Assembly: GCF_937873615.1 (NCBI RefSeq)
Contig: NZ_CALMYP010000068.1
Location: forward strand, 1-64,000
Length of the DNA stretch: 64,000 nt
Reading direction: 5' to 3'
Origin: an uncultured Paracoccus sp.
GTDB lineage: Bacteria > Pseudomonadota > Alphaproteobacteria > Rhodobacterales > Rhodobacteraceae
Part shown: one piece after another, positions 1 to 8,238 of the stretch
Layout of the letters: the number at the start of each line of letters is the position of its first letter
Position numbering within the stretch: position 1 is the first letter of the stretch
The notes under the pieces: model-generated
The model's input: only the letters and a program-made list of their open reading frames with translations
The model's database searches: none
Told to the model about the DNA's origin: nothing
Made by a program: the position numbers and the translations under genes

Positions 1-170
1 GGAACTTCAAGCCGTCAAGCTGAGGCCGCTGTGCCAGTCAGACAACGCTTACGATGGCCTCGAACATGTCGGTAAACGTCCTCGCACCGATCCGCCGGAG
101 GTGCGCCTTAAGCTTGTAGAAAGCCATTTCAATGGGATTGAGGTCAGGACTGTAGGGGTTGGAGGGAACA

Positions 171-195
171 GAAAGGCGTCCAGTGGACGGCTTTC
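171..195. repeat. 25-base palindrome inside the transposase
   Basis: GAAAGgCGTCCA, a one-base centre, then TGGACGgCTTTC: two 12-base arms with one mismatch. It lies within extra DNA between the FLF and YSPDLNPIE motifs of the IS630 transposase, where relatives have only two or three residues, so it looks like an inserted palindromic unit. Confidence 0.55.
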
Positions 196-630
196 CCCGA
201 ACAACGGAAGAGGAACCAGCAGCCCGCGTCGCGCATGGCCTTGGCTGCGGCGGCATTCTTGTGGGTGGCAAGATTGTCCAGAATGACCACGGTGCCGGGG
301 GCCAGTTCCGGGACCAACACCTTCTCGACGTAAGCCGCGAAGGCCGGACCATCCATCGCGCCCTTTATGACCCAGGGCGCGATCATGGCATCAGCGGTCA
401 GGCCAGCGATGAACGTCTGCGACCCCCATGAGCCAAACGGGGCGTCCATGATGAGGCGATCTCCACGCGGCGCCCAGCCCCGTAGCCGGGTCAGATTTGT
501 CTTCACGGATGTTTCGTCAATGAACACAACGCGTTCAGGCTGTGCTGACACAGCCGGGATACGGTGCCTGAACCAGTCTTCGCGCAGACGCCTTACCTTG
601 GTTCGGCGGCGTTCGGCGGCAACCAGCGAC

Positions 631-637
631 TTTTTTT
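631..637 (-). other. A7 slippery run between transposase frames
   Basis: On the minus strand the reading is CAT AAA AAA AGT in the first frame. A -1 slip on the seven A residues gives AAA AAG TCG CTG GTT, restoring the family sequence KKSLVAAERRR. Homopolymer-A slippage, ribosomal or transcriptional, is described for IS630-family elements. The change of frame is seen; that it is programmed is inferred. Confidence 0.6.
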
Positions 638-1241
638 ATGCGTATAGCCGAGCTTGCGGAGGAACTTGCCGATCGCATTCGGGTGCGCGCGTACGCCGGT
701 TGCGTCATGCAAGGCAGATGCCAGCTCCGGCATCGTGATGTCACCGTCCTGCGCGATGATTTCCGCGAAGAAGCTACGATGCGGATCGAGCTTTCCCTTG
801 CCCCTGGGCCGACCTTGACGTGCCGCGCGGGCCTGTCCGGTGTGACGGATCGCAAGCCCCCAACGCGCCCCGGTGGCAGGCGAAAGCTTCAAGCGCAGCG
901 CCGCCGCGCGCCCGCTTAACCCTTCCTCAATCAACTTCTGAAACCGCGCCCGAAGCGCATCCGGCAAAGGTGCTGACATGAACCATCCTCCCAAACAGGA
1001 CGAATCACAGATTAGGCCCCAAGGGAATCCCTACGATTCAGGTTTTCGGCGGAAGGCTTTAGGCGTTCCTTCATTCCAATAGCTCGACCGGCATTGGCAT
1101 TTGTGGACAGCTCCGAACAAATCGTAGAGGCCAGTTGCTCTGCCTGGAACTTCTTCGCAAAGGACCCCGCGGCGATCACCTCAATAACATCCCGAACCTG
1201 GGCAGAAGTCGGTTTGTAGGGCCGTTGGTATTACATCCGTT

Positions 1242-1503
1242 TTGCACCGAGGAATCGGGCCTGGTCGCAACCATCGCTTTTCGGATGAGGAGGTGCTGGA
1301 GCGCCTGTCCGGGTTGTTCCAGCGTCATGGTAGCATTGCCGGGTTGGTGATCGACGAAGCAGACGGGATGCCGTCCAGCGGCACCTATGCCCATCGGTTC
1401 GGCAGCTTGCTCAGGGCCTACTCCCTTGGCCGGTTCACCCCGGATCGCGATGTATCGCTACATCGAAGCCAACCGTTTGTTGCATCGATTTCTCGGCAAC
1501 GAG
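1242..1503 (+). pseudogene. Serine-recombinase C-terminal remnant
   Basis: One frame reads NHRFSDEEVLERLSGLFQ, then LVIDEADGMPSSGTYAHRFG and LLRAYSLGRFTPDRD. The reading then continues one frame over as YRYIEANRLLHRFL. This resembles, from memory, the C-terminal tail of large serine recombinases of Rhodobacteraceae. One extra G near 1460 explains the frame change. No catalytic resolvase domain is present upstream, so this is a truncated and frameshifted relic. The family call is moderate; the frameshift is clear once the two pieces are read together. Confidence 0.45.
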
Positions 1504-1512
1504 CAATCATCC

Positions 1513-2076
1513 TCAGAACTCCCGTTTCAGGATGCTGCGATCGACCGAAAGCGGCCCCGCCCCCCAGGCCGCCAGTACCAGCGCAGCGACCGTCCAGATC
1601 GCGGAGAGCCCTTCGGCCTTGAACTGCACGAGGTGGAGGAACCGTGCGCCGCCATCGGCGGCCACATTGCGCAGACCATCCGACGTGAACAGCGTGGCGT
1701 TTTCGGCCAGGGCCGCCATGCCCTCGGGCGACAGGATCGCCGCGCCATAAGGGTGGCTGACGTGAAACCAGTAGGTCACGGCCAGCATGATGGCGTTGGC
1801 CAGCGCCGCCGGACGGGTGAGAAACCCGGTCAGGATCAGAAGCCCGCCCCCGAATTGTAGCACCGCCAGAACGGCAGACCACAGCCAGCCCGGAGACAGG
1901 CCGATGCTTTCAGTAAATCCGGACATGGCGAACGGCGCCTGGATCTTCGGCCAGCCTTCGACGATCAGTAGCCAGCCAACCAGCAGTCGCAGTCCCAGAT
2001 GTGCCAGCGGCTGTGCAATGCGCTCATAGAACGGCGCCAGAAAGGGCAGGATCAAAGGGGTGTCGGAGTGTTTCAT
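1513..2076 (-). CDS. DoxX family membrane protein
   Basis: 187-residue membrane protein with about four hydrophobic segments. The pattern LGLRLLVGWLLIVEGWPKI, a glycine-rich second helix (LQFGGGLLILTGFLTRPAALA) and a later WFHVSHPYGAA loop match the DoxX/DoxD family, whose biochemical role is unclear in most bacteria (quinone or thiosulfate redox links are known for some members). ATG at 2076 was chosen over an upstream ATG because GGAGGATACG sits directly before it. It is the only intact gene among mobile-element remnants and has no obvious operon partner. Confidence 0.75.
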   Translation of the reverse strand: MKHSDTPLILPFLAPFYERIAQPLAHLGLRLLVGWLLIVEGWPKIQAPFAMSGFTESIGLSPGWLWSAVLAVLQFGGGLLILTGFLTRPAALANAIMLAVTYWFHVSHPYGAAILSPEGMAALAENATLFTSDGLRNVAADGGARFLHLVQFKAEGLSAIWTVAALVLAAWGAGPLSVDRSILKREF

Positions 2077-2167
2077 CGTATCCTCCTGTCGCGAAAAGGG
2101 TCGGCCCAAGCGGACCGCTCCGGTTCGTCACGCTACAGGCGCGATCTTCCTCGCTTTCGTCCATCAG

Positions 2168-2345
2168 GTCAATTCGCCTGCATCGAAGCGAAGATGCATT
2201 GTGTAAAACTGCTGCGGCAACGGTTCATGGCGCGGGACTTCGACCGTAAGGCCGCTGAACTCCAGATGCGCTTAGCCGTCCTGAATGGTTACATCGCGCG
2301 CGGCATACCCGCCACAGAGGCCGTAGCATCAGTCTGTCCAGGAAG
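2168..2345 (+). pseudogene. Transposase C-terminal remnant
   Basis: The open reading CIEAKMHCVKLLRQRFMARD, followed by FDRKAAELQMRLAVLNGYIA and RGIPATEAV, resembles the last part of a DDE transposase of the IS5-like group common in Rhodobacteraceae. No catalytic core lies upstream. The open frame begins inside the promoter side of the neighbouring DoxX gene and the recognisable part starts only at about 2168. Treated as a decayed fragment; the exact IS family is uncertain. Confidence 0.4.
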
Positions 2346-2536
2346 AGGGAACCTCGACCCTCAGCCGATTTGCCCAACAGAGTCCTTCAAACTTATGGTT
2401 TCGTGCGGTAGCCACCTATTGTAGTCAATATCGCCTCGATGTCCGGGCTAATCGACAATCGCAGGCTGATGCGGGTGCGTTATAACGCCTCGAAGACCTG
2501 AGTGATCCACATGTCGAAATTCACGGCGATGGAGCG

Positions 2537-2697
2537 GGCCGCAGCATCCGGGTGAATTCGATCAGCCCCGGCTATACTGCGACACCGATGGACGCCCGGC
2601 CCGAGATGGTCGGGCCGGCGGTCTTCCTGCTGTCGGATGCGGCATCCTATTGCACGGGCGTCGACCTTCTGGTCGATGCCGGCTTCTGCTGCTGGCA
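2537..2697 (+). pseudogene. Short-chain dehydrogenase C-terminal remnant
   Basis: [14 protein letters not shown], then directly [20 protein letters not shown] and LVDAGFCCW: the C-terminal third of an SDR oxidoreductase of the sugar or polyol dehydrogenase type. The roughly 20 residues that normally separate PM from [10 protein letters not shown] are absent, and the catalytic Tyr/Lys and Rossmann parts are missing. The frame runs on without a stop into the end of the next gene. It was probably once a polyol or sugar dehydrogenase of the adjacent sugar region. Bases 2346-2536 upstream hold nothing recognisable. Confidence 0.7.
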
Positions 2698-2713
2698 AGC
2701 GCCAGCCAGCCGC

Positions 2714-3508
2714 TCAGCGCCGTTCCAGCAGCGCCTGCAATTCCTCGTAGATGACGGCGTTCCCGGCAATGATCGGGTTGCCAGTCATCAGCCCGTCGCC
2801 GGCCAGGAAATCGCTGACCTGCAGCCCGGCCGCACGGATAACCGCGATGGCGCCGAGGCAGTCCCATGAATTGATGTGCAACTCGACATAGCCGAGCAGG
2901 CGCCCGCAGGCGACATAGCACAGCCCCAATGCGCCCGAACCGTCACGATAGAACATGCCACCCTTTTCCAGGAAGGCGCCGAACAGCGGCAGGAATTCTG
3001 CGACCGGCATTCGGGTCGAATAGCCGACCGCGACCAGACCATCGCGGATCGTGCCTTCGCGTGGCGGCGCCAGCGGCACACCGTTCAGCGTCGCCGGAAA
3101 ATCCGTGCCGCCGGCGAAAAGCTCGTCGCGTTCGGGGGCATGGACCATGCCGAAACGCAGCTCGCCCCCCTGCACGAAAGCGATCGAGACACACCAGCCC
3201 GAAAGGCCCGAGATGAAGGGTTGGGTGCCGTCGATGGGATCGACAACCCAGATGCCCTGATCGGGAGAAAATTCGGTGGGGCCGGTCTCTTCGCCCAGAA
3301 AGACATCCGCTGGGTAGCGTTCCGCAAGGCGCTCGCGGATCAGAAGCTCGGTGTTCAGATCGGCCTCGCTGGCCATGTCCTGAAGCCCCTTCGACTTGAT
3401 CGTCAGGGCGTCCCGGTCGCGAAAATAGCCCTGCGCAAGGGCACCTGCCTCACGGATGACCTGAAGGGCGAAGGCGTAGCGGTCCTTCAGCGAAGCTGTC
3501 TCTGTCAT
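2714..3508 (-). CDS. Inositol monophosphatase family phosphatase
   Basis: 264 residues, normal length for the Mg-dependent FIG superfamily (inositol monophosphatase, histidinol-phosphatase HisN, fructose-1,6-bisphosphatase types). Visible metal-site motifs are the GEETG acidic pair near residue 77, WVVDPIDGT near 92 (Asp-Pro-Ile-Asp-Gly-Thr) and SWDCLGA near 215 (Trp-Asp). The start at 3508 follows CAGAGGACCAGA. It is followed on the other side by the ROK kinase in the same direction, so it probably belongs to the sugar-kinase transcript and may act on a sugar phosphate. Substrate cannot be told from sequence; HisN-like activity is an alternative. Confidence 0.8.
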   Translation of the reverse strand: MTETASLKDRYAFALQVIREAGALAQGYFRDRDALTIKSKGLQDMASEADLNTELLIRERLAERYPADVFLGEETGPTEFSPDQGIWVVDPIDGTQPFISGLSGWCVSIAFVQGGELRFGMVHAPERDELFAGGTDFPATLNGVPLAPPREGTIRDGLVAVGYSTRMPVAEFLPLFGAFLEKGGMFYRDGSGALGLCYVACGRLLGYVELHINSWDCLGAIAVIRAAGLQVSDFLAGDGLMTGNPIIAGNAVIYEELQALLERR

Positions 3509-3545
3509 TCTGGTCCTCTGTCATCAGTGATTGCGATATTTCGGC

Positions 3546-4439
3546 CTATTTCCACAGCCAGGCGGCACCACGCACGCCGCTGGAGTCGCCATGCTCGGCG
3601 CGCAGGATCGGCGTATGGAAGACCGTCGAAAAGCAGAGCCGCGCGAGTTCCGCCGGAAGGTCGCGATAAAGTTCGTCGACATTCGACATGCCGCCGCCCA
3701 TGACCAGAACGTCGGGGTCGAGCGTGTTGATCACTACCGCGAGACCGCGCGCGACGCGGTCGATATAATCGCGCCACAGCAGTTGCGACAGGTGATCGCC
3801 GTCCCGCATCTTCCCGACGATCTCGCGGGCCTTCAATTCTGTGCCGGTATGGCGCGCATAGGATGCCTCGAAGGCGCGACCGGACACCCAGGTTTCCATG
3901 CAGCCATGACGCCCGCAATAGCAGGGCGCGCCGGGCAGTTCGGTGACCGAAGGGAAGGGCAGAGGATTGTGACCCCATTCGCCGGCGCTGTTGTTCGGGC
4001 CGTGATGGGACCGGCCGCCGACGGCGATGCCGGCGCCGGCGCCCGAGCCGAGGATGACCGCGAAGACGACGTTATGACCTGCGCCCGCACCGTCCACGGC
4101 CTCGGAGACTGCGAAGCAATCGGCATCATTTTCAACCCGGATGTCACGATCGAGCGCCGCGCGCAGATCGGCTTCCACCGGGCGGCCCAGAAGCCAGGTC
4201 GAGCTTGCCCCTTTCCCCAGCCGGCTCTGCGGTTCGAGCGAGCCGGGAATGCCGATGCCGATGGATCCCCGCTTCCCGGTCGTGCTTTCAAGCGCGCCGA
4301 CCATATCGCGGATCATGCGCAGGCAGCCGGGATAGTCATGGCGCGGCGTATCCTGCCGTAGCCGGGCCAGTTCGGCCCCGCCCGGATCGAGCGCGATGCC
4401 CTCGATCTTGGTGCCGCCCCAGTCTATGCCGATCAGCAT
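3546..4439 (-). CDS. frcK: ROK family sugar kinase (fructokinase type)
   Basis: 297-residue cytoplasmic kinase. MLIGIDWGGTKIEG is the N-terminal phosphate-binding loop; GIGIPGS, then VENDADCFAVSEA with the catalytic Asp, and the zinc motif CYCGRHGCMET near residue 180 define the ROK family. The open frame extends upstream, but the ROK domain begins exactly at ATG 4439. It sits between the phosphatase and the ROK repressor and faces a fructose-type importer, matching FrcK of the rhizobial frc system, so it most likely phosphorylates fructose or a related hexose inside the cell. Another hexose or N-acetyl-sugar substrate is possible. Confidence 0.75.
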   Translation of the reverse strand: MLIGIDWGGTKIEGIALDPGGAELARLRQDTPRHDYPGCLRMIRDMVGALESTTGKRGSIGIGIPGSLEPQSRLGKGASSTWLLGRPVEADLRAALDRDIRVENDADCFAVSEAVDGAGAGHNVVFAVILGSGAGAGIAVGGRSHHGPNNSAGEWGHNPLPFPSVTELPGAPCYCGRHGCMETWVSGRAFEASYARHTGTELKAREIVGKMRDGDHLSQLLWRDYIDRVARGLAVVINTLDPDVLVMGGGMSNVDELYRDLPAELARLCFSTVFHTPILRAEHGDSSGVRGAAWLWK

Positions 4440-4486
4440 TGCTCTCCTCCGACCTGTCTGCCGCCTGTGATCCGGTCCCGCGCCGG

Positions 4487-5719
4487 TCAGTTGAAAAGAA
4501 TATTCCGGTCGCGCGCATATTCGGCAAGCAAGGGCAGGCTCGCCGCGCCCATCACCCGCGCATCGCTGCCGATGCTGCCTTCGCGGATCTCGACCGGTGC
4601 CACGCCGGACGGGTTCAGGCGCGTGAATTTTTCGGCCGTGTCGGCGACGATGCGCCGGCGGATCTCGGCCGGGAAGGCGCCGTCGATCACCACCGCCTCG
4701 AAGTCGATCACCGATACGACGGATGCAACGGCATAGGCCAGGCTGTCGCTCGCCTCTTCGATCCAACGGTCAAGGACGGCGCCAAGGGTACTCCAGCGGT
4801 CTTCGCCCTGCCATCTGGCGATGGCGGCATCGCCCTCGTCGCGGATCATCCGTTCCAGACGCGCGACCGAGGCATGCTGCAACAGCCAGCCGTGATCGCG
4901 CCCGGCCCCCTTCGGTGGCACCGGCAACGATCCGATCGCGCCGGCAAAGCCGCGCCGTCCCGGATAGAGGCTGCCATCCAGGACCAGTCCGCCGCCGACC
5001 AGGGCCGCTGAAAAGATATAGAAGAAATCCTGAAACGCGCGCCCGCCCCCGAAGGTCAGTTCAGAGGCGCAGGCCGCTGTGGCGTCGTTATAGATATGGA
5101 CCGGCCAGTCGAAGGCCTGCTCGGCGGCCTGCTGCAGGTCGAATTCCCGCCAGGCGTCGACGATATGCGGCGGGGTGCCGGTTTCCTCGCCCCAATGCCA
5201 GATCTCGGTCGGAGCGGCGATGCCAACGCCACAGATGCGGCTGAACTGGTGGCGGGTCATCCCGCCGGTGATCGCCTCGACGCTGTCGCTGAAAAAGCCA
5301 AGGATGTCCTCGGGTTCTGCGTGGGCATAGCTGGTCTTGCGGATCTGGCGGACCGCGCCGACGAAATCCATCAGGACGATCTCGGCCGTGCGCCGGCCAA
5401 TCTTGGCGCCAATCGAGAATGCGCCTTCCGGATTCAGCTGCATCGGCACCGAGGGCTGCCCGATCCGGCCCCGCTGCGGCTCTCCCCGAAGCAGCAGTCC
5501 GTCGCTTTCCAACTGGTTCATGATGACCGTCGTTGTCTGCACCGACAGCCCCGAGATACGCGCCACATCGACCTTGGACAGGCTTCCGCCCGAACGGATC
5601 AGCGACAGCACCAGTCTTTCATTATACAGCTTGACGCCCGACTGGTTGGTCCCCCGGCTGGACGTATGGCCGCCCTGGACCCCCTGCTCGATCTGCTCGT
5701 CAGATTCGTCGGATCGCAT
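4487..5719 (-). CDS. ROK family transcriptional repressor
   Basis: About 410 residues: an N-terminal winged helix (LVLSLIRSGGSLSKVDVARI, then SGLSVQTTTVIMNQLESDGL) followed by a ROK sugar-binding domain. The kinase zinc Cys cluster is absent, as in many regulators. ATG 5719 is preferred to an ATG at 5743 because GGGAAGG lies seven bases upstream of it. The gene is divergent from the fructose-type importer across a 380-base gap with two copies of an AT-rich element, so it probably represses both transcripts and is released by sugar or sugar phosphate, like NagC/Mlc. Confidence 0.8.
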   Translation of the reverse strand: MRSDESDEQIEQGVQGGHTSSRGTNQSGVKLYNERLVLSLIRSGGSLSKVDVARISGLSVQTTTVIMNQLESDGLLLRGEPQRGRIGQPSVPMQLNPEGAFSIGAKIGRRTAEIVLMDFVGAVRQIRKTSYAHAEPEDILGFFSDSVEAITGGMTRHQFSRICGVGIAAPTEIWHWGEETGTPPHIVDAWREFDLQQAAEQAFDWPVHIYNDATAACASELTFGGGRAFQDFFYIFSAALVGGGLVLDGSLYPGRRGFAGAIGSLPVPPKGAGRDHGWLLQHASVARLERMIRDEGDAAIARWQGEDRWSTLGAVLDRWIEEASDSLAYAVASVVSVIDFEAVVIDGAFPAEIRRRIVADTAEKFTRLNPSGVAPVEIREGSIGSDARVMGAASLPLLAEYARDRNILFN

Positions 5720-5820
5720 CGGCGCACCTTCCCTGCCATTCACGGTCCGGGCGCGGCGACACGGTTTCCGGGCGTCATTCGGGTTTCGAATAGCAGTAGC
5801 CGGAGGCGGATGGAAGGGTT

Positions 5821-5838
5821 AATAATAATTCATTCCGA
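5821..5838. promoter_or_regulatory. Operator candidate, copy 1
   Basis: AATAATAATTCATTCCGA, identical to 5962-5979. It continues as CATTCCGAATG, an 11-base palindrome centred on one C, just upstream of the ROK repressor gene. Position and symmetry suggest a repressor half of a looping pair. Confidence 0.55.
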
Positions 5839-5961
5839 ATGATAATATGAGATATTGCGCGCCGCTCCTTGGAGTTTCTAGTCGTGCATCAGCGTTATTT
5901 TAACAACCATACTTGGAAAACCGCCGCTTCTATCGACATCAATCCGGGGACCCTTCTTTCC

Positions 5962-5989
5962 AATAATAATTCATTCCGACAGAATTATT
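5962..5989. promoter_or_regulatory. Operator candidate, copy 2
   Basis: The same 18-base element as at 5821, here followed by an inverted repeat AATAATT (5965-5971) and AATTATT (5983-5989) with 11 bases between. It abuts and overlaps the -35 box of the importer promoter, a position suited to repression. Confidence 0.6.
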
Positions 5990-6016
5990 GACAAGTTGCC
6001 TGTCGCCCGCTTTGAT
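5988..6016 (+). promoter_or_regulatory. Promoter candidate for the importer operon
   Basis: TTGACA at 5988-5993, 17 bases, then TTTGAT at 6011-6016. The -35 box is a perfect sigma-70 consensus and the -10 is weaker. It lies 84 bases before the binding-protein start and touches the operator candidate. Confidence 0.5.
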
Positions 6017-6099
6017 GGCCGGGCGGCGGCGCCGCTGCCGGACGATCATCGGCGCCACCAGACCCAGAGGAGTGCGCTCCGGCGCAGGGAGGAGGAAAG

Positions 6100-7091
6100 A
6101 TGAGGATGTTATTTCTGACGGCGGCGGTGATCGCGGCCGGCGGCGGCGCGGCGGCGGCCCAGGATGCCTGATCACCAAGACCGAGATCAATCCGTTTTTC
6201 GTCAAGATGAAGGAAGGTGCCGCCGCCAAGGCTGAGGAGCTTGGCATCAAGCTTCAGACCTATGCAGGCAAGCAGGATGGCGACGCGGATACGCAGATTG
6301 CCGCCATCGAATCCTGTATCGCCAGCGGCGCCAAGGGCATCCTGCTGACACCGAACGATTCCAGCGCGCTTGTCCCGATCATCGAGACGGCTCGGCAGAA
6401 CGGGCTTCTGACCATCATGCTCGACACGCCGCTCGACCCTGCCGATGCGGCCGACGCCACCGACAATTTCAAGGCCGGCGAGTTGATCGGGCAATGGGCG
6501 GCGGCGAAGATGGGGGATGCGGCGGCGGATGCCAGGATCGCGCTGCTGAACCTGAACGCGCAGGAAATCACCGTCGATTACATGCGCAACCAGGGCTTTC
6601 TGACCGGCTTTGGCATCGACACCAAGGACCCCACCGATATCGGGGACGAGGATGATCCTCGGATCGTCGGGAACGAGGTGACCAATGCCAATGAGGAGGG
6701 CGGGCGCTCGGGCATGGAAAGCCTGCTGCAGATCAATCCTGACATCAATCTCGTCTATACGATCAACGAGCCGACGGCCGCCGGCGCCTATGAGGCGTTG
6801 AAAGCGGCCGGGAAGGAAAAAGATGTGATCGTCGTATCGATCGATGGCGGCTGTCCCGGCGTCGCGAATGTCAAGGACGGCGTTATCGCGGCGACCTCAA
6901 TGCAGTTCCCGCTGCTCATGGCCGCGAAGGGAATCGAGGCGATCAAGGCCTATGCCGAAACCGGCGCCAAGCCCGAGACATCGCCGGGGCTGGATTTCTT
7001 CGATACCGGCGTCGAACTGGTGACCGACGAACCCATGGAGGGATTGCCGTCGATCGATTCCGCCCAGGGCCTTGAAAAATGCTGGGGCTGA
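6100..7091 (+). pseudogene. frcB: Fructose-type ABC binding protein, frameshifted
   Basis: Periplasmic sugar-binding protein of the CUT2 (ribose/fructose) class, close in remembered sequence to Sinorhizobium FrcB. ATG 6100, after GGGAGGAGGAAAG, encodes the signal peptide [16 protein letters not shown] and then AAAAQDA, and stops at TGA 6169. The mature protein ([18 protein letters not shown] to QGLEKCWG) continues in another frame from about 6165. Losing four bases from GATGTCTGCCTG would give exactly this. Near 6456 a second, in-frame loss reduces the expected DATFATDN to DATDN. No start codon in the mature frame has a signal peptide behind it, so an exported product is not expected unless this is an assembly error. 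Confidence 0.8.
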
Positions 7092-7113
7092 AGTCGGCCG
7101 ATTGACGACAGGA

Positions 7114-7139
7114 TCGGGCGCGCGACGACGTGCGCCCGA
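7114..7139 (+). other. Intercistronic hairpin frcB-frcC
   Basis: TCGGGCGC (7114-7121) pairs with GCGCCCGA (7132-7139) over a 10-base loop. A stem between binding-protein and permease genes commonly protects the upstream mRNA or lowers downstream expression. There is no U-run, so it is not a strong terminator. Confidence 0.5.
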
Positions 7140-7161
7140 CGCAGCAGCCGACAACCGGAAA

Positions 7162-8238
7162 ATGGAGAAGACCTTGGCAACCCCTTTCGCGGATCACGAC
7201 CCTCCATCCGAGGAGGAGGATGTCCAGTTCGCCGTCTTCACCGAGGAGCGGCAGGGCCTGCTGACGCGTGTCCAGCATTTCCTGCCCGTCTTCCCGACCG
7301 CTGTTCCCCTGATCGTATTGATCCTGTCGCTGGCGGGGTTCGGGCTTTTTGCGGGCAAAGGGTTCTTCTCGGCCTATAACATGTCGTTGATCGTGCAGCA
7401 GGTCTCGATCATCGGGGTCCTTGCCGCGGCGCAGAGCCTGATCATCCTCACCGCAGGCATCGACCTGTCCGTTGCCGCGACCATGGTGCTCTGCTCGGCC
7501 GTGGCGGGTCAGCTTTCCGTCAAGCTGGGACTGAGCCTGATCATCGGGCTGCCGCTATCCTTCGCGGCGGGCGCGGGCATCGGCTGGCTGAATGGCTTTC
7601 TGATCACCCGCGTCAAGTTGCCGGCCTTTATTGCCACACTGGGGACCTGGAACATATTCTATGCGCTCAACCTCTATCTTTCCGGCGCGCAGTCGATCCG
7701 CGGCAGCGATATCGACACGGCGGCCCCGATCCTCAAGTTCTTTGGCAGAAGCGTTTCGCTGTTTGGCACCCAGATCACCTATGGCTCTTTCCTGCTGGTG
7801 ATCGTTTTCGGCATCCTCTGGTATGCGCTGAACAAGACCGCCTGGGGCCGCCACGTCTATGCGGTGGGCGACGACAAGGAAGCGGCAGAGCTGGCCGGCA
7901 TCCCCACCGACCGGGTGCTGATGTCGGTTTATGTCGTTGCCGGGCTGATCTGCGCCCTGGCGGGCTGGTCGGCCATCGGCAGAATCGGCGCGGTATCGCC
8001 CACCAGCTTCTACGAGGGCAATCTGCAATCCATCACCGCCGCCGTGATCGGGGGGATCTCGCTTTTCGGCGGCCGCGGCTCGATCCTCGGGCCGCTTCTG
8101 GGCGCGCTGATCGTGGGCGTGTTCCAGTCAGGATTGCGGATCGGCGGCGTCGATGTCCTGTGGCAATTTTTCGCCATCGGCTGGCTGATCATCTTCGCGG
8201 TGGCGATAGACCAATGGATCAGGAAATTTTCCGCATGA
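7162..8238 (+). CDS. frcC: Fructose-type ABC transporter permease
   Basis: 358-residue CUT2 permease (BPD_transp_2 family) with about ten membrane helices after a 45-residue polar N-terminus. The signature is ILTAGIDLSVAATMVLCSAV followed by the late GGISLFGGRGSILGPLLGAL loop. ATG 7162 is used; a TTG at 7174 with GGAGA five bases upstream is a real alternative. It forms the channel that imports the sugar delivered by the upstream binding protein, and overlaps the ATPase gene by four bases (ATGA), so the two are translationally coupled. Confidence 0.85.
   Translation: MEKTLATPFADHDPPSEEEDVQFAVFTEERQGLLTRVQHFLPVFPTAVPLIVLILSLAGFGLFAGKGFFSAYNMSLIVQQVSIIGVLAAAQSLIILTAGIDLSVAATMVLCSAVAGQLSVKLGLSLIIGLPLSFAAGAGIGWLNGFLITRVKLPAFIATLGTWNIFYALNLYLSGAQSIRGSDIDTAAPILKFFGRSVSLFGTQITYGSFLLVIVFGILWYALNKTAWGRHVYAVGDDKEAAELAGIPTDRVLMSVYVVAGLICALAGWSAIGRIGAVSPTSFYEGNLQSITAAVIGGISLFGGRGSILGPLLGALIVGVFQSGLRIGGVDVLWQFFAIGWLIIFAVAIDQWIRKFSA

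Larger units (their letters stand above)
38..979 (-). pseudogene. IS630-family transposase, disrupted
   Basis: DDE transposase of the IS630/Tc1 type read in at least three frames. The N-terminal helix-turn-helix part starts with ATG at 979 and runs to about 631; the catalytic part follows (VVFIDETSV with the first Asp near 525, VVILDNLATHK with the second near 275, and NPIE with the Glu near 130). The change of frame at 631-637 lies on an A7 run and may be a programmed slip. A second break near 150-200 is caused by extra sequence that includes a 25-base palindrome. The C-terminus (FEAIVSVV, then stop) looks shortened against the family. The element runs off or decays at the left window edge. 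Family assignment is firm; activity is very unlikely. Confidence 0.8.

Noticed and set aside
1018..1040. GGGAATCCCTACGATTCAG as the right end of the IS630 element
   Set aside because: Plausible position, but the matching left end is outside the window, so the repeat cannot be confirmed.
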